From: Apostichopus japonicus
Taxonomy: Eukaryota; Echinodermata; Holothuroidea; Aspidochirotida; Stichopodidae
Assembly (NCBI RefSeq): GCF_037975245.1
Contig: NC_092577.1
Location: 26,779,398 to 26,843,397 of the forward strand
Reading direction: 5' to 3'
DNA length: 64,000 nt
Of the stretch, positions 45,521 to 59,600 are shown piece after piece (positions within the stretch are counted from its first letter, which is position 1; each line of letters begins with the position of its first letter). Under the pieces are notes generated by a model, which did not search any database, was not told the DNA's origin, and was given only the letters and a program-made list of their open reading frames with translations. The translations under genes and the position numbers were made by a program.

Positions 45521-46226
45521 ATACTAGTAGCACGGTGGGCTCATAATTGACCCACTTAAGGATTTGATCAACAATGTTTATCAAGGAAAAATCCAAATCA
45601 CTCAACTGATAGACCCTTAGAAATGGAACGATCTCCAAATATTTAAGGTTCTGTGCTTATGCACCATACAATTGAGCAGAATTTGACTACAAAATGTCTG
45701 CCATGTCAGGTTCTTCAAACCCCTAAATTGACACATTCATCAATAGGCTAACTGTAGGCCTTAGTATATATCCATTGACTTTGGATGCTGTTTGCTATGC
45801 TCTGAGCCTCTTAGAGCTCAGACAAGTCAGGTCCCAGAGAGTAGTGGGATCATATTTAGGTAATGTTGGATATATTTAGGGTGTAAGATTTCAAATGCCC
45901 AAAAAACGTGCAAAACTGGGGGGAGGGTGTTATAATTCTGCTTGACTGCAAAAAGTTTAGGTGGTCTGCTATATCGTTGCTATTGAAGGTGCGTCAATTA
46001 CGAGGGTGCGTCAATTATGAAGCCTTTGCTATACTAGGCTAGACTATCTGAAGTCTCAAAATGAGATCAGTTCAAGCTGATTGTGGGAAATTAATTATCT
46101 TTCTTTCTCTGTTTCTGTTAGGTACTTGTTAAAAACCCCTCTCGAGTATCACAACGAGGATGTTGGTGCGCAGCGCAGCAGTGTTAATAACAATGCGTGG
46201 GCAATCTAGTCTTAAAGACCTCAAGA
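45521..46226. other. Upstream of RNF19-type gene, no gene seen
   Basis: No coding region recognised. It may hold part of the RNF19 5' region or an upstream intron. Confidence 0.35.
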
Positions 46227-46700
46227 CTAGCTCTCTTTAACGGCCAAGGATTGTTTATTCCAGTCTTTTATAGTCCTAGGATAGAAACTGTACTGAAAAG
46301 CATGATGATTATGTGAAATTTGTGTATAGCGGCCACACCTCCCTGGTTTCAAGAAGGGAATAGTCTCTTTTGTTACTGCAACTAGGCCATTAATAATTTT
46401 GTAAAAGAGCATATAAGTCTGGCCCTTTTCCTTCCTTCTGTGAGGGGTTCCCATTTCAAAGCCTTCAAGATCTCAGTGACGCTGGATTGCCTACGGAAAT
46501 CACGAGTTACAAATTGTGCTGCCTTCCTTTGAATTTTTTCTATTTTATCTTGGTCTGAGACCTTATAAGGGTCCAAATCTGAGCCTCATATTCAAGAGTA
46601 GAACGACACATGACATAGGCCAATTCGCGAAATTCTGGTGGGCAAGAGCGCAAATTCCTATTAAGGAAGCCAAGGGTTGTGCTGGTCAATATGTGTAGAG
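46227..46700 (-). pseudogene. LINE reverse transcriptase C-terminus
   Basis: Minus-strand reading from about 46690 gives LGFLNRNLRSCPPEFRELAY, LEYEAQIW, a frame change, DPYKVSDQDKIEKIQRKAAQ, FVTRDFRRQSSVTEILKALK, a second frame change, then FYKIINGLVAV and SFYPRTIKDWN. This is the thumb and C-terminal region of CR1/Jockey-like LINE polymerases (R-S-x-LEYA-x-x-vW, IEkiQRrAarf, fyk-I-nglv, R-T-I-x-x-WN). Two frame breaks and a missing 5' part show it is dead and 5'-truncated. Confidence 0.8.
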
Positions 46701-46791
46701 AAAGATAAATTGTCACTTTGTGTATATGGTATCCTGTATTGGTGTAACTGTAAGGTGTTTAATTTTGTTTAGCTTTCTTCTCTTCTTGCAG

Positions 46792-47608
46792 CTACCTGAC
46801 AAAGAATAACACTCCAATTTTAAATGTCATCACTGGATGAGACTTCACTCATGGATTAATCAAGAAGATTATTGCGCATCATCTTGAACAATATGATTAA
46901 AACTTGAAAGTTCTTTTGAGAAGAGAAAAATCCTAGAAGCTTTATGATCTTTTATCGATCAGACCTTTGCTTAGGAGAGAGGGCAGCATCCCCCTCAAGG
47001 GGTAAAGGAGACAGCAGTTCCAGAAGGAAACACAACCGCCCATCACAACGAAGCCAGTCTGTCTCCAACATGAAGTCAGTTGACCTTGATAACAGATCGT
47101 TGCAGTCCAGCACTTCCCGGTCAACTATTGCAGAACCCTCCTCAGCGAGGAAGAAGAACAAAGGTAGTATCATACCAAGGATATGGCCACTTCGGTCCAA
47201 GAACCGACATAATAGTACTGATTCTGCCGAGAGTAGTTCTACATGGAGAGCCAGTAGCTGGCGAACTGGTACGTCCCGTTCTGCACATTTATCAAGTAAC
47301 CCCAAGATGAAATTAGGGCTCATGGAATGTCCCTTGTGCTTAATGGAAAGGCCCAAACAACAATTCCCTGAAATTTTAACGTGTGACCATAGGTCATGTC
47401 GGGAATGCTTGAGGCAGTACTTAAAAATTGAAATCACAGAGAGCCGAGTGAACATTGCCTGTCCTGAGTGTGCGGAGCCACTGCATCCCAACGACATAAA
47501 GAATGTACTTCAGGATGATGTACTTATGAGTAAATACGAAGAATTTACTTTACGTCGACTATTAATGATGGATCCTGACTGCCGATGGTGCCCTGCCCCT
47601 GACTGTGG
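46792..47608 (+). CDS. RNF19: RNF19 exon: 5' UTR end, basic tail, RING1 and start of IBR
   Basis: Acceptor CTTCTTGCAG| at 46791, with in-frame stops between it and the ATG at 46944. It is therefore a first coding exon with an untranslated exon upstream. The donor is TGTGG|GTAAGT, phase 2. A second Met at codon 43 is an alternative start. The extension before RING1 is rich in Ser, Arg and Lys ([18 protein letters not shown]), probably disordered. Confidence 0.92.
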
Positions 47609-50600
47609 GTAAGTTATTACTGAGGCATGAAGGGTGCATGCAAGGTACACCTAGGGTTGGTTCAGCTCCTGCTTTAGGGAGACAACTGGTATTCTGTTTT
47701 GGTAAGAGTACAGGTACATCAGATATGTTTAGTTCTAGATGAATTACTGATATGTAGTCGCGATTACACTTTGGAAGTTCAATTAATCACACTCAAAACC
47801 TAAGTCGGCATTACTCCAGTACAAGCTAGCACTACACTTTATCTGTTTTTCGAAAAATAGCCTAACCTATCAAAAACAGCACTAAAGCTTGTCAGCAAAT
47901 ATCGCAAAAGAACAGGTTCTCACAATGCTACACTAGCACTGTGCTGTAGAAAAAATCGGAAAGCACCTGCTCCGGTTAAATTCATGCGTTACTTGTCCAA
48001 CTTCATGCGTTTACTTTCACCACTAACAACCACAGCATTCTCCTTACTTCTGATAGACTCCAATGAGTCAACCCTGAAAAACCCACCCTCGCCTACCTGA
48101 CGTCCAAGCAACCTACGAGACCTTCTTGTGCATGCTGTTCAACACCATGAAGAATGAGACCCTGGTTGGAGAAACCTTTAACCTTCCCAATCATACCATT
48201 AATGACATGTCCCTACTGGGGATTGAATCCTTAGGTAGCCGTCCTGACCTAGTACGGATCAGCGAGAGAGACTGTAGATGCAATGCCTTCGCACCTTTCA
48301 ACCCCATGGGCTCAACATTCAGGAAGGACATGACTAACCTTTCTTCTGCCCCCCCCCATCTCCCCTTGTTTCCCCCATCTGTCACCCTTCTTCTCGTAGC
48401 TCTCTTCTACCCTTTTTTTCTCCACACTTTTCTGTTTCCTCCTAGGTCTGCAGTTTATTCCCTACCCCTTCCCTTAATCCTCTCTTTGTCCCTCTACAGT
48501 TTATCTCCTACCTCTCCTCTCATCCCTGTGGGTTTCTTTCTTCTCTCCATCCCTTGTCTACTAATCCTATCACATCTATCTCTTTTGTGTTCACCCTGCT
48601 CATTAACCTGCTTGTATTCTGTGCTTGAATTTGTCCTTTCTGTTACTTGTCCTTCAGCCTCTGAAGAAGATCCAGCTAGGATCGAAACAGCAAGCTCACT
48701 TACTATTACACATTGTCTTACACAGGCTCTGTAGTGGATAAGCAGTTTGCTAACAGTTTTGTTTTATTTGATTTTACTCGTCAATAATATGCTTGTTCTG
48801 CAGTCTAATAGTCAGTCCTAGCAATGTTTGATGATTGTGCATAATTGCAAATTGGTAAATAATTAATTTTTACGATTGCCAAAGTATTTGTCATTTCTTC
48901 AAACATGTTTACCTGGTTCACATATTTTGGATGTCTGATGGAGTGTGGCGATTGCGGTATAGTATAATTTCAATGTGCAAAATATCTGCCTGCTATCACG
49001 CTAGGCTAGAGCCTAGCCTAGAAGGTTGAACGTCCTACAGAAAAATCTTGCATTAATCAATTACACCCCTACATTGTTTGCATATTTGCATATTTGCTTT
49101 AATTAGTGCTAGAGAAGAGCTATGCGATTAATCAACTACAAAAGAACAAGTCAACTGTCAGCACTAAAGTGCACTCGATTCTAAGTGGCATAACTAAAGA
49201 AACACTCTTAATCTAAGATCAACGGTTAGATAATCAAATTAAATACCATTTAGTTTGAATTAAGTTAGAAAGAATTAAACTGGGAAGGTAACGATGTAGA
49301 GTGACAAGATAGTCATTGTTCTCATTTCATCCATAATTGCTGAATTTGTGCCCAGCTGCTGGTTTTTGAAACTTGTACTGTACTGTTAGTTAACTTTTGA
49401 GGTACAGCAGTACAGGACAAAATAGTTAACAACATGGTAAAGTGTACAGTCATGTATTATGGTACAGTACTAATAGCAGTAAACATGTAAAAATGATTTA
49501 TATTAATAATGTGCTAGTACTGCTTTGTTGCTGTGAGTTTTTTTTATTTCTTACTTTCATATTGATGAATTGCATCATGCAGTTTGCAAATCAATTTGAC
49601 CATTTCTGCATATAACAAACATGATAAATGATTCCCTGCAGTACAACTAGACAGTGTGCAAGATATACTGCAAAAACAGAAACTTGTACTGTAAGTTGCA
49701 CATGTATACTGTACAGAGATAATGTGCAGTAACAGTTTGTAATTGTACATGTGTACACATCATTGTGGATAGTATTATAAAGTCCTCATTAGTAATATGC
49801 CTGTACAATGTGTCAGTGCTCAGACTTCTAATTTATTCTGAGCTGGCACATATCATGTACTGTACAGACAAAGCTTCCTTTGGGACTTCCTTTTAATATG
49901 GTGTTCACAAACAAAATGGAGGTATCTCAGACATGTAGGGGAAAAACTGTTGTTGTAATGTTTTTTATACATAGTCCAAGATAGTGCCTAAATTATGTGG
50001 AAGTTTCTGTTTTGAATCCATACTCAACATGGTCTACTGTACCAAACCTATGATGTGTTTTTGGTGGCTCCGCTTTTCATATTTCCTAACATTTGTTGAT
50101 CAATTGTTGTCTTTATTTAATTTTACATACTGCCAGTATTTACCATGTATGGACTGTCAAGTTTTAGAGTCTGGCTTAAGATGTACAATAGGTTTAAAAA
50201 TGGAACTACTGTACTGCAAAGCATCATAAGCATGTATTATACAACAGCAACAGGAAATGATGATATCATAATATTCGCAGACAGGAAAGAAGCTAGTCAC
50301 CTTCAAAATGTTGCTGTAGCCTGGTCGATTGGTTTAGACTTGAACTTGCCAAGAAGAGAAAGTACTGTGCATGATTATTGCTGTTTGCGGTATAAAACAA
50401 AACTTCCCTCTTAAAGCTACTAGTTCTCTCAGTAGATAATCACTATATTAAGAATTGGTGCTACTGTACTTGGCAGTGCTACTGTACGGTGCACAGCTTA
50501 TTGCCAGTGCTACTTACCACTGCTACTGTACTGTGCACAGTGTATTGATACTAATGTACTTAGCACATATATACAAAGCTGTGTGCATATTTATGCAGTA

Positions 50601-53600
50601 GAACTGTCAGTTTTGTTGTCAGAATCTTTGCTATACTGTACATTAACCTGACCATTCAGTCCATGCAAAATAAGTATGTGGTTCATGTTTAATTGCTGGC
50701 ATATTTGCTATAAAGATGGGATTTTTTCATGAGAAAGTGCAGAGGTAGTTGGTAGCCAAACTTGATGATAAATTGTGTCATATATACAGACCAAACTTAA
50801 CATTCCCAGTTTGCTGCTTTATTGCAGGTCAATTTGACTTGACATGATTATTTGGTTGGTTACCGTTGGTACAGTTTCACAACCTCACCATTATGAATAA
50901 GAATTAGTAGTATGTAGCCTGGGCAGGAAGAGTGGTGTAATATGGAAACACTCCACTCTAATAGTCCTAGTATCATGGAGGGTAAGTATTGTACAAACAG
51001 TACCCTGAGAAGAGAAGAAAGTTTTGGTATTTCAAGCGGGATATATACTGTACTGTAGTAGTACTGTATAGTAACAGTGTACCTGTCCAGTTCTACTCAT
51101 CTTACTGAAGCTTAAGACTACGTTATGTTTTTGATGACATTGAGGTTTTCTGTTTTTAAAGACATTGGTTGATTGACGTTGATGACATTGAGAATTTGGT
51201 TTAAATTGTGTTCCATGATTCCATTTTCTGTTGCAGCTATGCAGTAATTGCAGCCAGTTGTGCAAGCTGCCCTCATCTAATGTGTGAGCGACCAGGCTGT
51301 GGAACCAGCTTCTGTTATCACTGCAAACAAATGTGGCATCCTAACCAGACATGTGACACTGCCCGTCAGCAAAGATCCGGAGTCATTAGAAAAACATCGC
51401 TCTCATATAGCCAAGGATCTGCATCAGGTAAGTCCTGTTTATATACCTCATAGCACTCAGATATAATGCTGTAGTTAATAGATCAAAACATAAGCATAAC
51501 CATAGAGTATCACTGGAATAAAAACCAACTTGATGCAGGTTCAATATTTCAATATCCACACAGGTTTCAGAATGGTAGATTTCGACAGAAGTTTAAAGTG
51601 GTTGTTGAACTCAGTGCTAATCTACTATAGTCAGTGGGAACCCGTAAGAAAACTTTTTAGCTGTGTTTAGTACTTATTTAATCTATTACTAATATTAGTA
51701 GGCTACATAGATGAAGAAGTGCATCTATTGAGTGGAGACAGGTAAGTGTACTCATTGGTACTTGAACCACAAGTATTTTACTATGATACACTTTGAACAG
51801 ATGTATGTGTGACATTGGTTCTAGTGATCCAAATGACCAAAAATGGATAACACTTGAAGGTATCCTGTGGTTTGCCTAATGAACAATACCAGGTTACAAC
51901 ATATGCAGTATAGTTAAATTTTGTGACAACAACACTTCTACAGATAATCTCAGTGGCAAATCCAGGTTTGCCACAGGAGAATAGAGTGACATGTATACTT
52001 TTAGGGCATGAATATTGTTCAATTGTAACTCAAGCTGCTGAACTCCTTGTGGGTACCTTGTTGGAAAAGGCAGTATTCCAATATTTAACTTGGGTTGTAT
52101 AACTTTCAGGTGGTCTTTATTTGCCAGCTCAGACAATTACAGATGACTTTGTTTAACTGTAGAATGATATTTATACACTACTTACAGTACAACCCACCCA
52201 CAAATATAGATGTGTAATGTACATTATGTGACTAGCAGTCCTCAACAAATCAGGTCGCCAACTCACTATTGGCGAGTAGAATTTTAGCTTTGGCGAATGG
52301 AAAATTCACTACGCTCAACATTTTGGAGAGTGACACATGGACTATTCAAACCCCAATATGAGCAATATTATCTCTACAAACAATTCACAGAATGATGAAA
52401 GCAATACCTCGGCAAAGTTTAAGTTGTAAACTGATTTTTGTCAATGACCATCTCAATGGGAATTAATTGTGTTAAATGGTTCTCTATCTGCACATGTATT
52501 ATGTACAAGAGTTTTTCATGTGCCATTGAAGGTTGTTCGCAAACTTCACAGAGCATTTATAAATATACAGTGAAAACATTTCATATTTAATATAACATTT
52601 TATTACAGGGAACAGTTTGAGCTTAATGTGTTTAAAAGGCATTCATAAACTGTGTTCATATATTAATTTCTCAACCATTTAATTTTTTTATTAAACATCA
52701 ACATCTTGACAGCTTGATTATGTGCAGGCAACCTCTACACAGTAGTGTATAGCACTAGTGACCCAAGTAGACTACTAACAAAAAATGTGGAAATCCCCAT
52801 CTGAAGGGACACAAATCTTTAACAAGTTGTAACCAATTATTACACTTTTTTAACACGTGTTATTTAACTTCATAAAGTTGATCACACAAGACCCCTTTAG
52901 AGTGACACAGGCCTCAAATTTCACGTCGGCCACATCTGCCAAGGTCGATGGTGCCCTTCCAACTGGCCTTGGTGCTTATAGAAAACCAGTTGAAAGGGCA
53001 CCGTCGGCCATGGCCATTGTGGCAGTGGGTTAAATTTGAGGCCTGTCACCACTCATTTTGGTACAAAAAGTTAAAATTTCACACTGCGCAGAAATTTAAG
53101 TTTCCAATGTGCAATTTATGTAGCACCAATGCACCATGTACCTGCCTATGCTTAGTTTGTAACAATAAGTATTGATGTTGTTGATCTGTACTATGAAGAC
53201 TTATAAAACAGCAATCACAGTGGCCAGTGAATTTTTCTGTTTTGGCGAGTAGATTGTTAGCCACGGCCGCCAAACGACGAGTACTTTTAAAAGTATTTAT
53301 GGAGGACTAGTACAGAACAGTTGTTATCACGTCTGATGCTCTGGCTCTTAAGAGGCTGCATTCTGGAGTGTTTACAATCAGAGCTCATGTTTGGTTCATC
53401 CACATCTTCCCTGTGTCCCAATGTACTGCATGTGAACACAATAGAGACTTATGATACATGTATAGATAGTAGGCTATGGGTCTGTGAATATATAGTGTTG
53501 TTGTGTCAGGCTATTCACTGACATCAATTCTCATCAGACTGTTGTGTTTCAGGTAACCTTGACCAATCACTGCTTGCTTGCACTTGCACCCTTGCATAGT

Positions 53601-56600
53601 AGTAATATTAATATGTGAAGTTACCTGCTTTTATATGCACTTACTACGGTCTTTTAAACTAAACTGTGTTATTGAAAACTTGTTTTAAAATAGCTCCTAT
53701 GAACACATCAGTACAGCAAGTACAGTAGACAAATGTACAGTATTATGTATGTATCAATAAATTATCCCTCATCTCTGGTAATTGTCAATTTTTGGGGATT
53801 AAAGGCGTAATCTGAGATTCATCTTTGCATTGTTTTTAATTTTGATTTGTACATATAACCAAATCCACTACTGTTCGGCTGGTTAGTCACATTTCTATTT
53901 CCAATATTTGCAAATTATTAAGGTGTTACTGATGGCTGCCCAGTGGTTATTACTACACTAAGGTGACCAGACGTCCCTGATTTTCGGGGACAGTCCCTGA
54001 TTACAGTGTGCTGTCCCCGATGAACAAGTGTCCACGAAAATGTTCCTGATTCTTCAAAATGTTCAGGAATTTCGAAAATATCCCACATTATTAGTAAAAT
54101 AATTGTAAAAACAAAATTTAGTCAAGTGTGCAGTCGCAGAACGGAACTACCCAGTATTTCAGGTGGGCCAGTGTAAAGTGGAAACACTGTTAAAATATGC
54201 TAGATCGATCTAGCCTAGCACTCTTTCATAAAGTAAGTGAATTTCATCTAAGAAAAAGCTACATTTTTGAAATTAAAATTGATTTAAAAAGTGCTTCTAA
54301 GTATCACCATTTTACATCTAAGCACCTTAGGCACTTGAAAATTTTCCCCTTAGACCCCTCCCCCATATCAGTCATGCAATAAATGTCCCTGATTCCAGTC
54401 AGGCAAATATGGTCACCTTATAGTTACACCATCATTAGCTCTTAAAAAGCTCAATTGTGGTGATGGTCTAGGGAAATCACCTACAGTATTGCTGGTCAGC
54501 TGGTGTGTTCAACTGTGCTGTGGTGAAATTGTGCTGTGGAAACAGCAATCATTATCAGGGACATGATCTCTCATGTCAAAGGTCATTGGCAAGTGATGAT
54601 TGTATTGCAACTAGTCAGACACTACAAAGCTAAAAAAAATACTGCTTGGACTAGAAGTTTTGTCTTGAACTAACAGTTTTGATGGAGGCTCTACTGTACC
54701 TTCATTCTGGAGATACAGGAAAGTTTTCTCTAAAATGTGATCTCATTGTTTCTTGAACAGTTCTGATTTTAAAGGAAATTAACAGTGTGTGAATGATGAG
54801 GTTCCTATATGATAGCTGTCCAGAGACTTTGATCATAGTTGATCAGCTTTTCCTCAGTTTTCAGTTGGTTTATTGCGAATGTGTAGAGTCTGTCTGGTTT
54901 GATCTCATTACACAATGGGATTTGACTGTCTTAATGATTGTGCCAAGTCAAGGGGAGTAATTGAATGTACTTGTGATGTCATCAAGGACTCTCCAGATAT
55001 TATCAAAAATGTGCCTGTCATGCCCTCTGCAATTCCCATTTTATGAGTGAAATATTCCAACGAGGTTTGCCCTGGTGTGATGTTTGTTGGCACATATAAC
55101 TTGCTGGTTGTAAAATGCAATTTATTTTGTTGTGTATGGTATGATTGTACATGACATGTACTGTAGTAGAGATTATGGAGAACAGCTCTTAAAGCAGCCT
55201 CTTGCAATGATTTTGAAAAAGGTTTTAATTTTTTTTTTTAAATATGGTGTTCTATTCATTAACCTTGATTAGTCAAGTTTAATATCAAATTTCCACATTT
55301 GATCAACCTTAGCAGTTTATAGAGTCATCAGTTATAGACATACAAACTTTATTGATCTGACAGCTCTTTGCATGCAGTATTCTCTGCAGTGATGTACTGT
55401 GTAATAACAGTTATGTGCCAAAAGATCTTGATTGCCAGTATGGCACAGCAGTAATGTAACTAGAGCCAAAAAGTTTGCGTCCCAATGACTCAAGTTCCCC
55501 AAAAAGTTTGCGTCCTGTAAAAAGAGCTTTCGTCCTGTTCGAATACCCATCGCATTTATTGTACGACCTACTTTACTAGTTTAGTTGTCAAGATGCGATC
55601 GTATCACTGTCTCTACTGTGTGAATGTTCTACACAATATAAAGGACAGTTGGCCCAATGCCCTAGCTTCACTGTTTTACAGGGGCCGGCCTCGCCCCTCT
55701 TTTTGCTCGACTTGCCCTTTTCAACCAATTTTCAACGGTCAGCCCCTCTTTTATCTGCCCAAGTCCAGCACTACTTGCCAAATCCGTAGCACCTCCATGC
55801 TTTCACCTTGCAGCGATTCCAACAACCAACTCTTCAAAAATCCCTTAACCTACAGTGTGCATATCTTGCTAAGTTCCACACAGTTCACTACTGCATGTAC
55901 ATAAGCCTGTTGGAACTTGGGAGTTTCAACTCCACAAAAATTATAGTAGGCCTATGTAAATAACTTTTTACACAATGTCAATTAAAAATTTCAAACTTCA
56001 ATGGCAAGTTTTGACAATTCACGAAGTACAGTAGTTTACACACAAACGTTGCACCACAAAAATTTAATGAAGCAAGTGGTTAAAGAGACTGCGAACAAAA
56101 TTGCAAAAGAAACTACTGTGGTATGAATGCACATTTTACATTAGCAACATTAGCAACTCTCAATGCAGAGAGAAGAATCATTCTGTGAGATCAAAAATCC
56201 TTTTCAGTATCAGAGATGTTAGCTTCCCACAAAATTCATAGATTGTCTCAACTCATAACATTTTCTGATCAAAACGATGAGTTTGTTATTGGGGTTTGTT
56301 TCTCAATAAAAAAGTTTGCATCCACTGGGACGCAAGCAATTTGAAGATTTTGCATCCCTGGCTAAAACATTGCGTCCCGGACGCCGAATCCTGCGTTCGC
56401 AACAATGCTGCACGGGTTACAAGTTTTGTTCTTTTAATTTTCATCTGATATGATGAACTTTCACCTTGTTAATTGATAGAGTAGTACATGCTACTGTATG
56501 TGTAGCTCTATAAGATTTGTTCAATTCAAACCTGCAAGAAATATTGATTCTAGTGTGTTTGAAAAAATTACAATCATTTGTGTTTACAGACTTATTGGAA

Positions 56601-59600
56601 CAGTAATTCATAATTAAGTAAAAGCTAAGAAAAACATTTACAGCACTGTGCATGGAATATTAATTACATTGCTACCATTAAAGTAATGTCTTAAGTCACT
56701 GTGAATCAGTGTACATTTTTTTAAATGTCAAGTACAGTATTCTAAGCTGGGCATAAGGCAGTAATTTACTGTAGTTGTTCAAACAAGAAAAACAAGTAAA
56801 TTGAAGGTATTGCTTTTAAAATACCTTTTCCAGAACTTTATAGGATATTCATGTATATAAATGCAATGTAGTTTCTGGAATGTTCCTTTAAGGTCAACAT
56901 TGATGATGTTAGAACAATTAATGCTGACAGTGCTTCCCTCAGTCCATTCCTAATTTTTCATCCCTTGTTTTATTACTTTTAATCGACCAAAGACTCATGA
57001 CACTCAGAGTTCTTGTCTGGACATTATGTACTCCCTTGACAGTGTTTTGCACTGCCATTATGTCATTTATGTCTTCAGAGTTTCCTGTGTTGCTTTTGAG
57101 GATTTGACATATTTGACTGTGTACTAGACTACTGCAGTTAGTCTAGGTACATTGATGGCCATGGACTCATCAACAATGTATCTGTCTTTACACAGTGAAA
57201 GTACTATGGACACCTAGCCAATTTGCCCCATATTCAGTATACAAATGTTGCGTGTGATAATCTCATTCAAAATCTGTTGAAATTTTTCGAAAAGCTCTTT
57301 TCATTTCCAAGGTATGTACATTTGAAGTTTTGAGATCAATCTTGAAAACTCATAAATATACGCAAATTATGAAGTGGAACGTTGCACTCATCAGAATTTC
57401 TTATTTTAGCTCTTCATAAGTTAACCCCTAATTACAAGCCCACACATATCATTTGAATATTGTCCCATTCCTCTTTTCAAAGAAGACGATAAAATATTTT
57501 TTTAAATTGCCTTAACCACAAATTGCCACAAACCTGTGTTCAGTGTCCTCGAAACGAAGGTTGTGAAAAACTCAACAGAATTTTAGACAACCACTCCCTG
57601 TACATCATCAATGTGCAATTTGCTAATTATATTTATTCATAAATAAATCTAGAATTGTGAAAAGACTGGTGACTGGTCAATCTTTGATGGATTTGAATGG
57701 TAGTTATTTTTGCCTATTAGAGTGATAAGGACAATGTTGTCCATAGACCTAGGCTTTAAAGGGTGTGAAGACTCGCGCAAAAAGAAATGTCACATCCCGG
57801 TAATCTGACCTAGTTTCGAATGAGGTGTAGCAGAAGTGTTAGACACCACCATCGATCCGAAAATATACACACACAGCTTGCTACCATTGGTAATTAGACA
57901 CTAGTGTACAGTCAGTACATACAGCTGCGGTCAATACCCATGTAGCACAGTGTATAAACGATACAGCGATGGACATGTCAGGTCCAGCTAAAGATAACAA
58001 AGTATCACGTTTCATTACTGTCTGCATTTTGTAGCGACATGAACAAGCAACAGAAAGTTAACTTTTTCAGATGGCTGAGTCGTCAATGCATCAAAGTTTC
58101 TACTGTATACAGTATGCCAAGCTGTGTAGAACCTGTAAAGTACCACCCTCATGTAGATTGCCTTTCCTGTCACGTGAAGATTACCGTAGTTGGCACCTGT
58201 TGAGCTTGTACCGTTGGATATATACCCATACAGTAATAGGTCTATTGTGCTTGTGTAATACTGTTGTATACCTTTAGAACCTTCCTACAGTACCCTATGT
58301 ATGTTGTACAGTAGAGAAGTTGTTTTACCTAAACACTTTCAAATGATAGAAAGTAGTATACCTGTACATATTTGTGGTTAAAATTTAATTTAATTCCACA
58401 TTTTGCAATCATCAACAAGAACAGAGAAGTTGTTTAACTTGCTTTGGTAGTGCAGGTTGTTTCTAATAGCTGATACACTCTTTACTGTCTTGAGCATCTT
58501 AAGCAAACTATAGTAGATTAATATACCCTACAATTGGCCTCAGCCAGCTATTTACTACTGTACGTACTGTACAGTTCTCTACCTACTAGTACTGTACAGT
58601 TCAAGCTTATAACCATCAGTAGAGTACATACTCTACAACAGTAGTCTTTAATTATCTTCTCTGAAACAATTAACCTGAGTCTGACCTTATTACACACTCA
58701 TCTCTGCTGTAATGGTGTCAGCCTCACTGGTTGGTCTTTTATGTCACTATTTCCAAGAAAGTTTGCAATCTTGTTAATCCATGTGAGATCAAATACTGTG
58801 TAGTTAGCTTTTGGAAATCAGTGTGGGGGTCCAGTATATGTGGGAAACATTTGTCATGAATGCAAAATAAATTAATGCAATTTAAATTGTAAAATGAAAT
58901 TCTTTAAATCTAATTCTTGATTAGTGATTTCATATTGAACTTAGTAAGTCTGTACACATACTATTCATACATTCGTGTAAGATTAACAGACAAGAAAATT
59001 AGTTAAACACACACATTTAATCGTTTTTGTACACCATGTGTAGCTTACATACATGTTGTAAATATGCAGGTGTAACCCAGAGACTCATAATTTGGTTGTT
59101 ATGTGAGTTTTTCATGATTGATCAATACAGTAGCAGCCACACAGAACAGGTCTGTATTTCTGTAATGTCAGTAGATTCCATTGTGCCATGATGTTGCATA
59201 TAAATGTGTACCAACAGGAGTGAGTGCCAGAGATGCATACTATACTGTATAGAGTATACCTAGTACTGGTTTAAGGTTTTCAGAAACATTTGGATCCCTC
59301 TTGTTATGCATTTGTTAATTTCATTCTTTAAGGGAAAGTCAATCCTCTTAATGGGCTTCAACATGTTAAAACTGTGAACAGTATAGGATGGCTCTGAAAG
59401 CCTTTCAGTGTGGAAGGGTGACTTAAAGTTGTATTAGTACCTTGATATGTTATAGCCCAAGAAAAAGAAAATGTTAGTAACATTTCTGTAGCTGTTGTAT
59501 TCCAGTTTTCATCATATTCAGTTTTAAGTAATGTTCCTTTAAAGCTACAGCAAATGAATGATGAACTAAGCAGCTCCTCAGTGTAGGCCTAAACATTCAT

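Noticed and set aside
46952-47497. 181-codon minus-strand frame
   Set aside because: Antisense shadow of the RNF19 RING1 exon.
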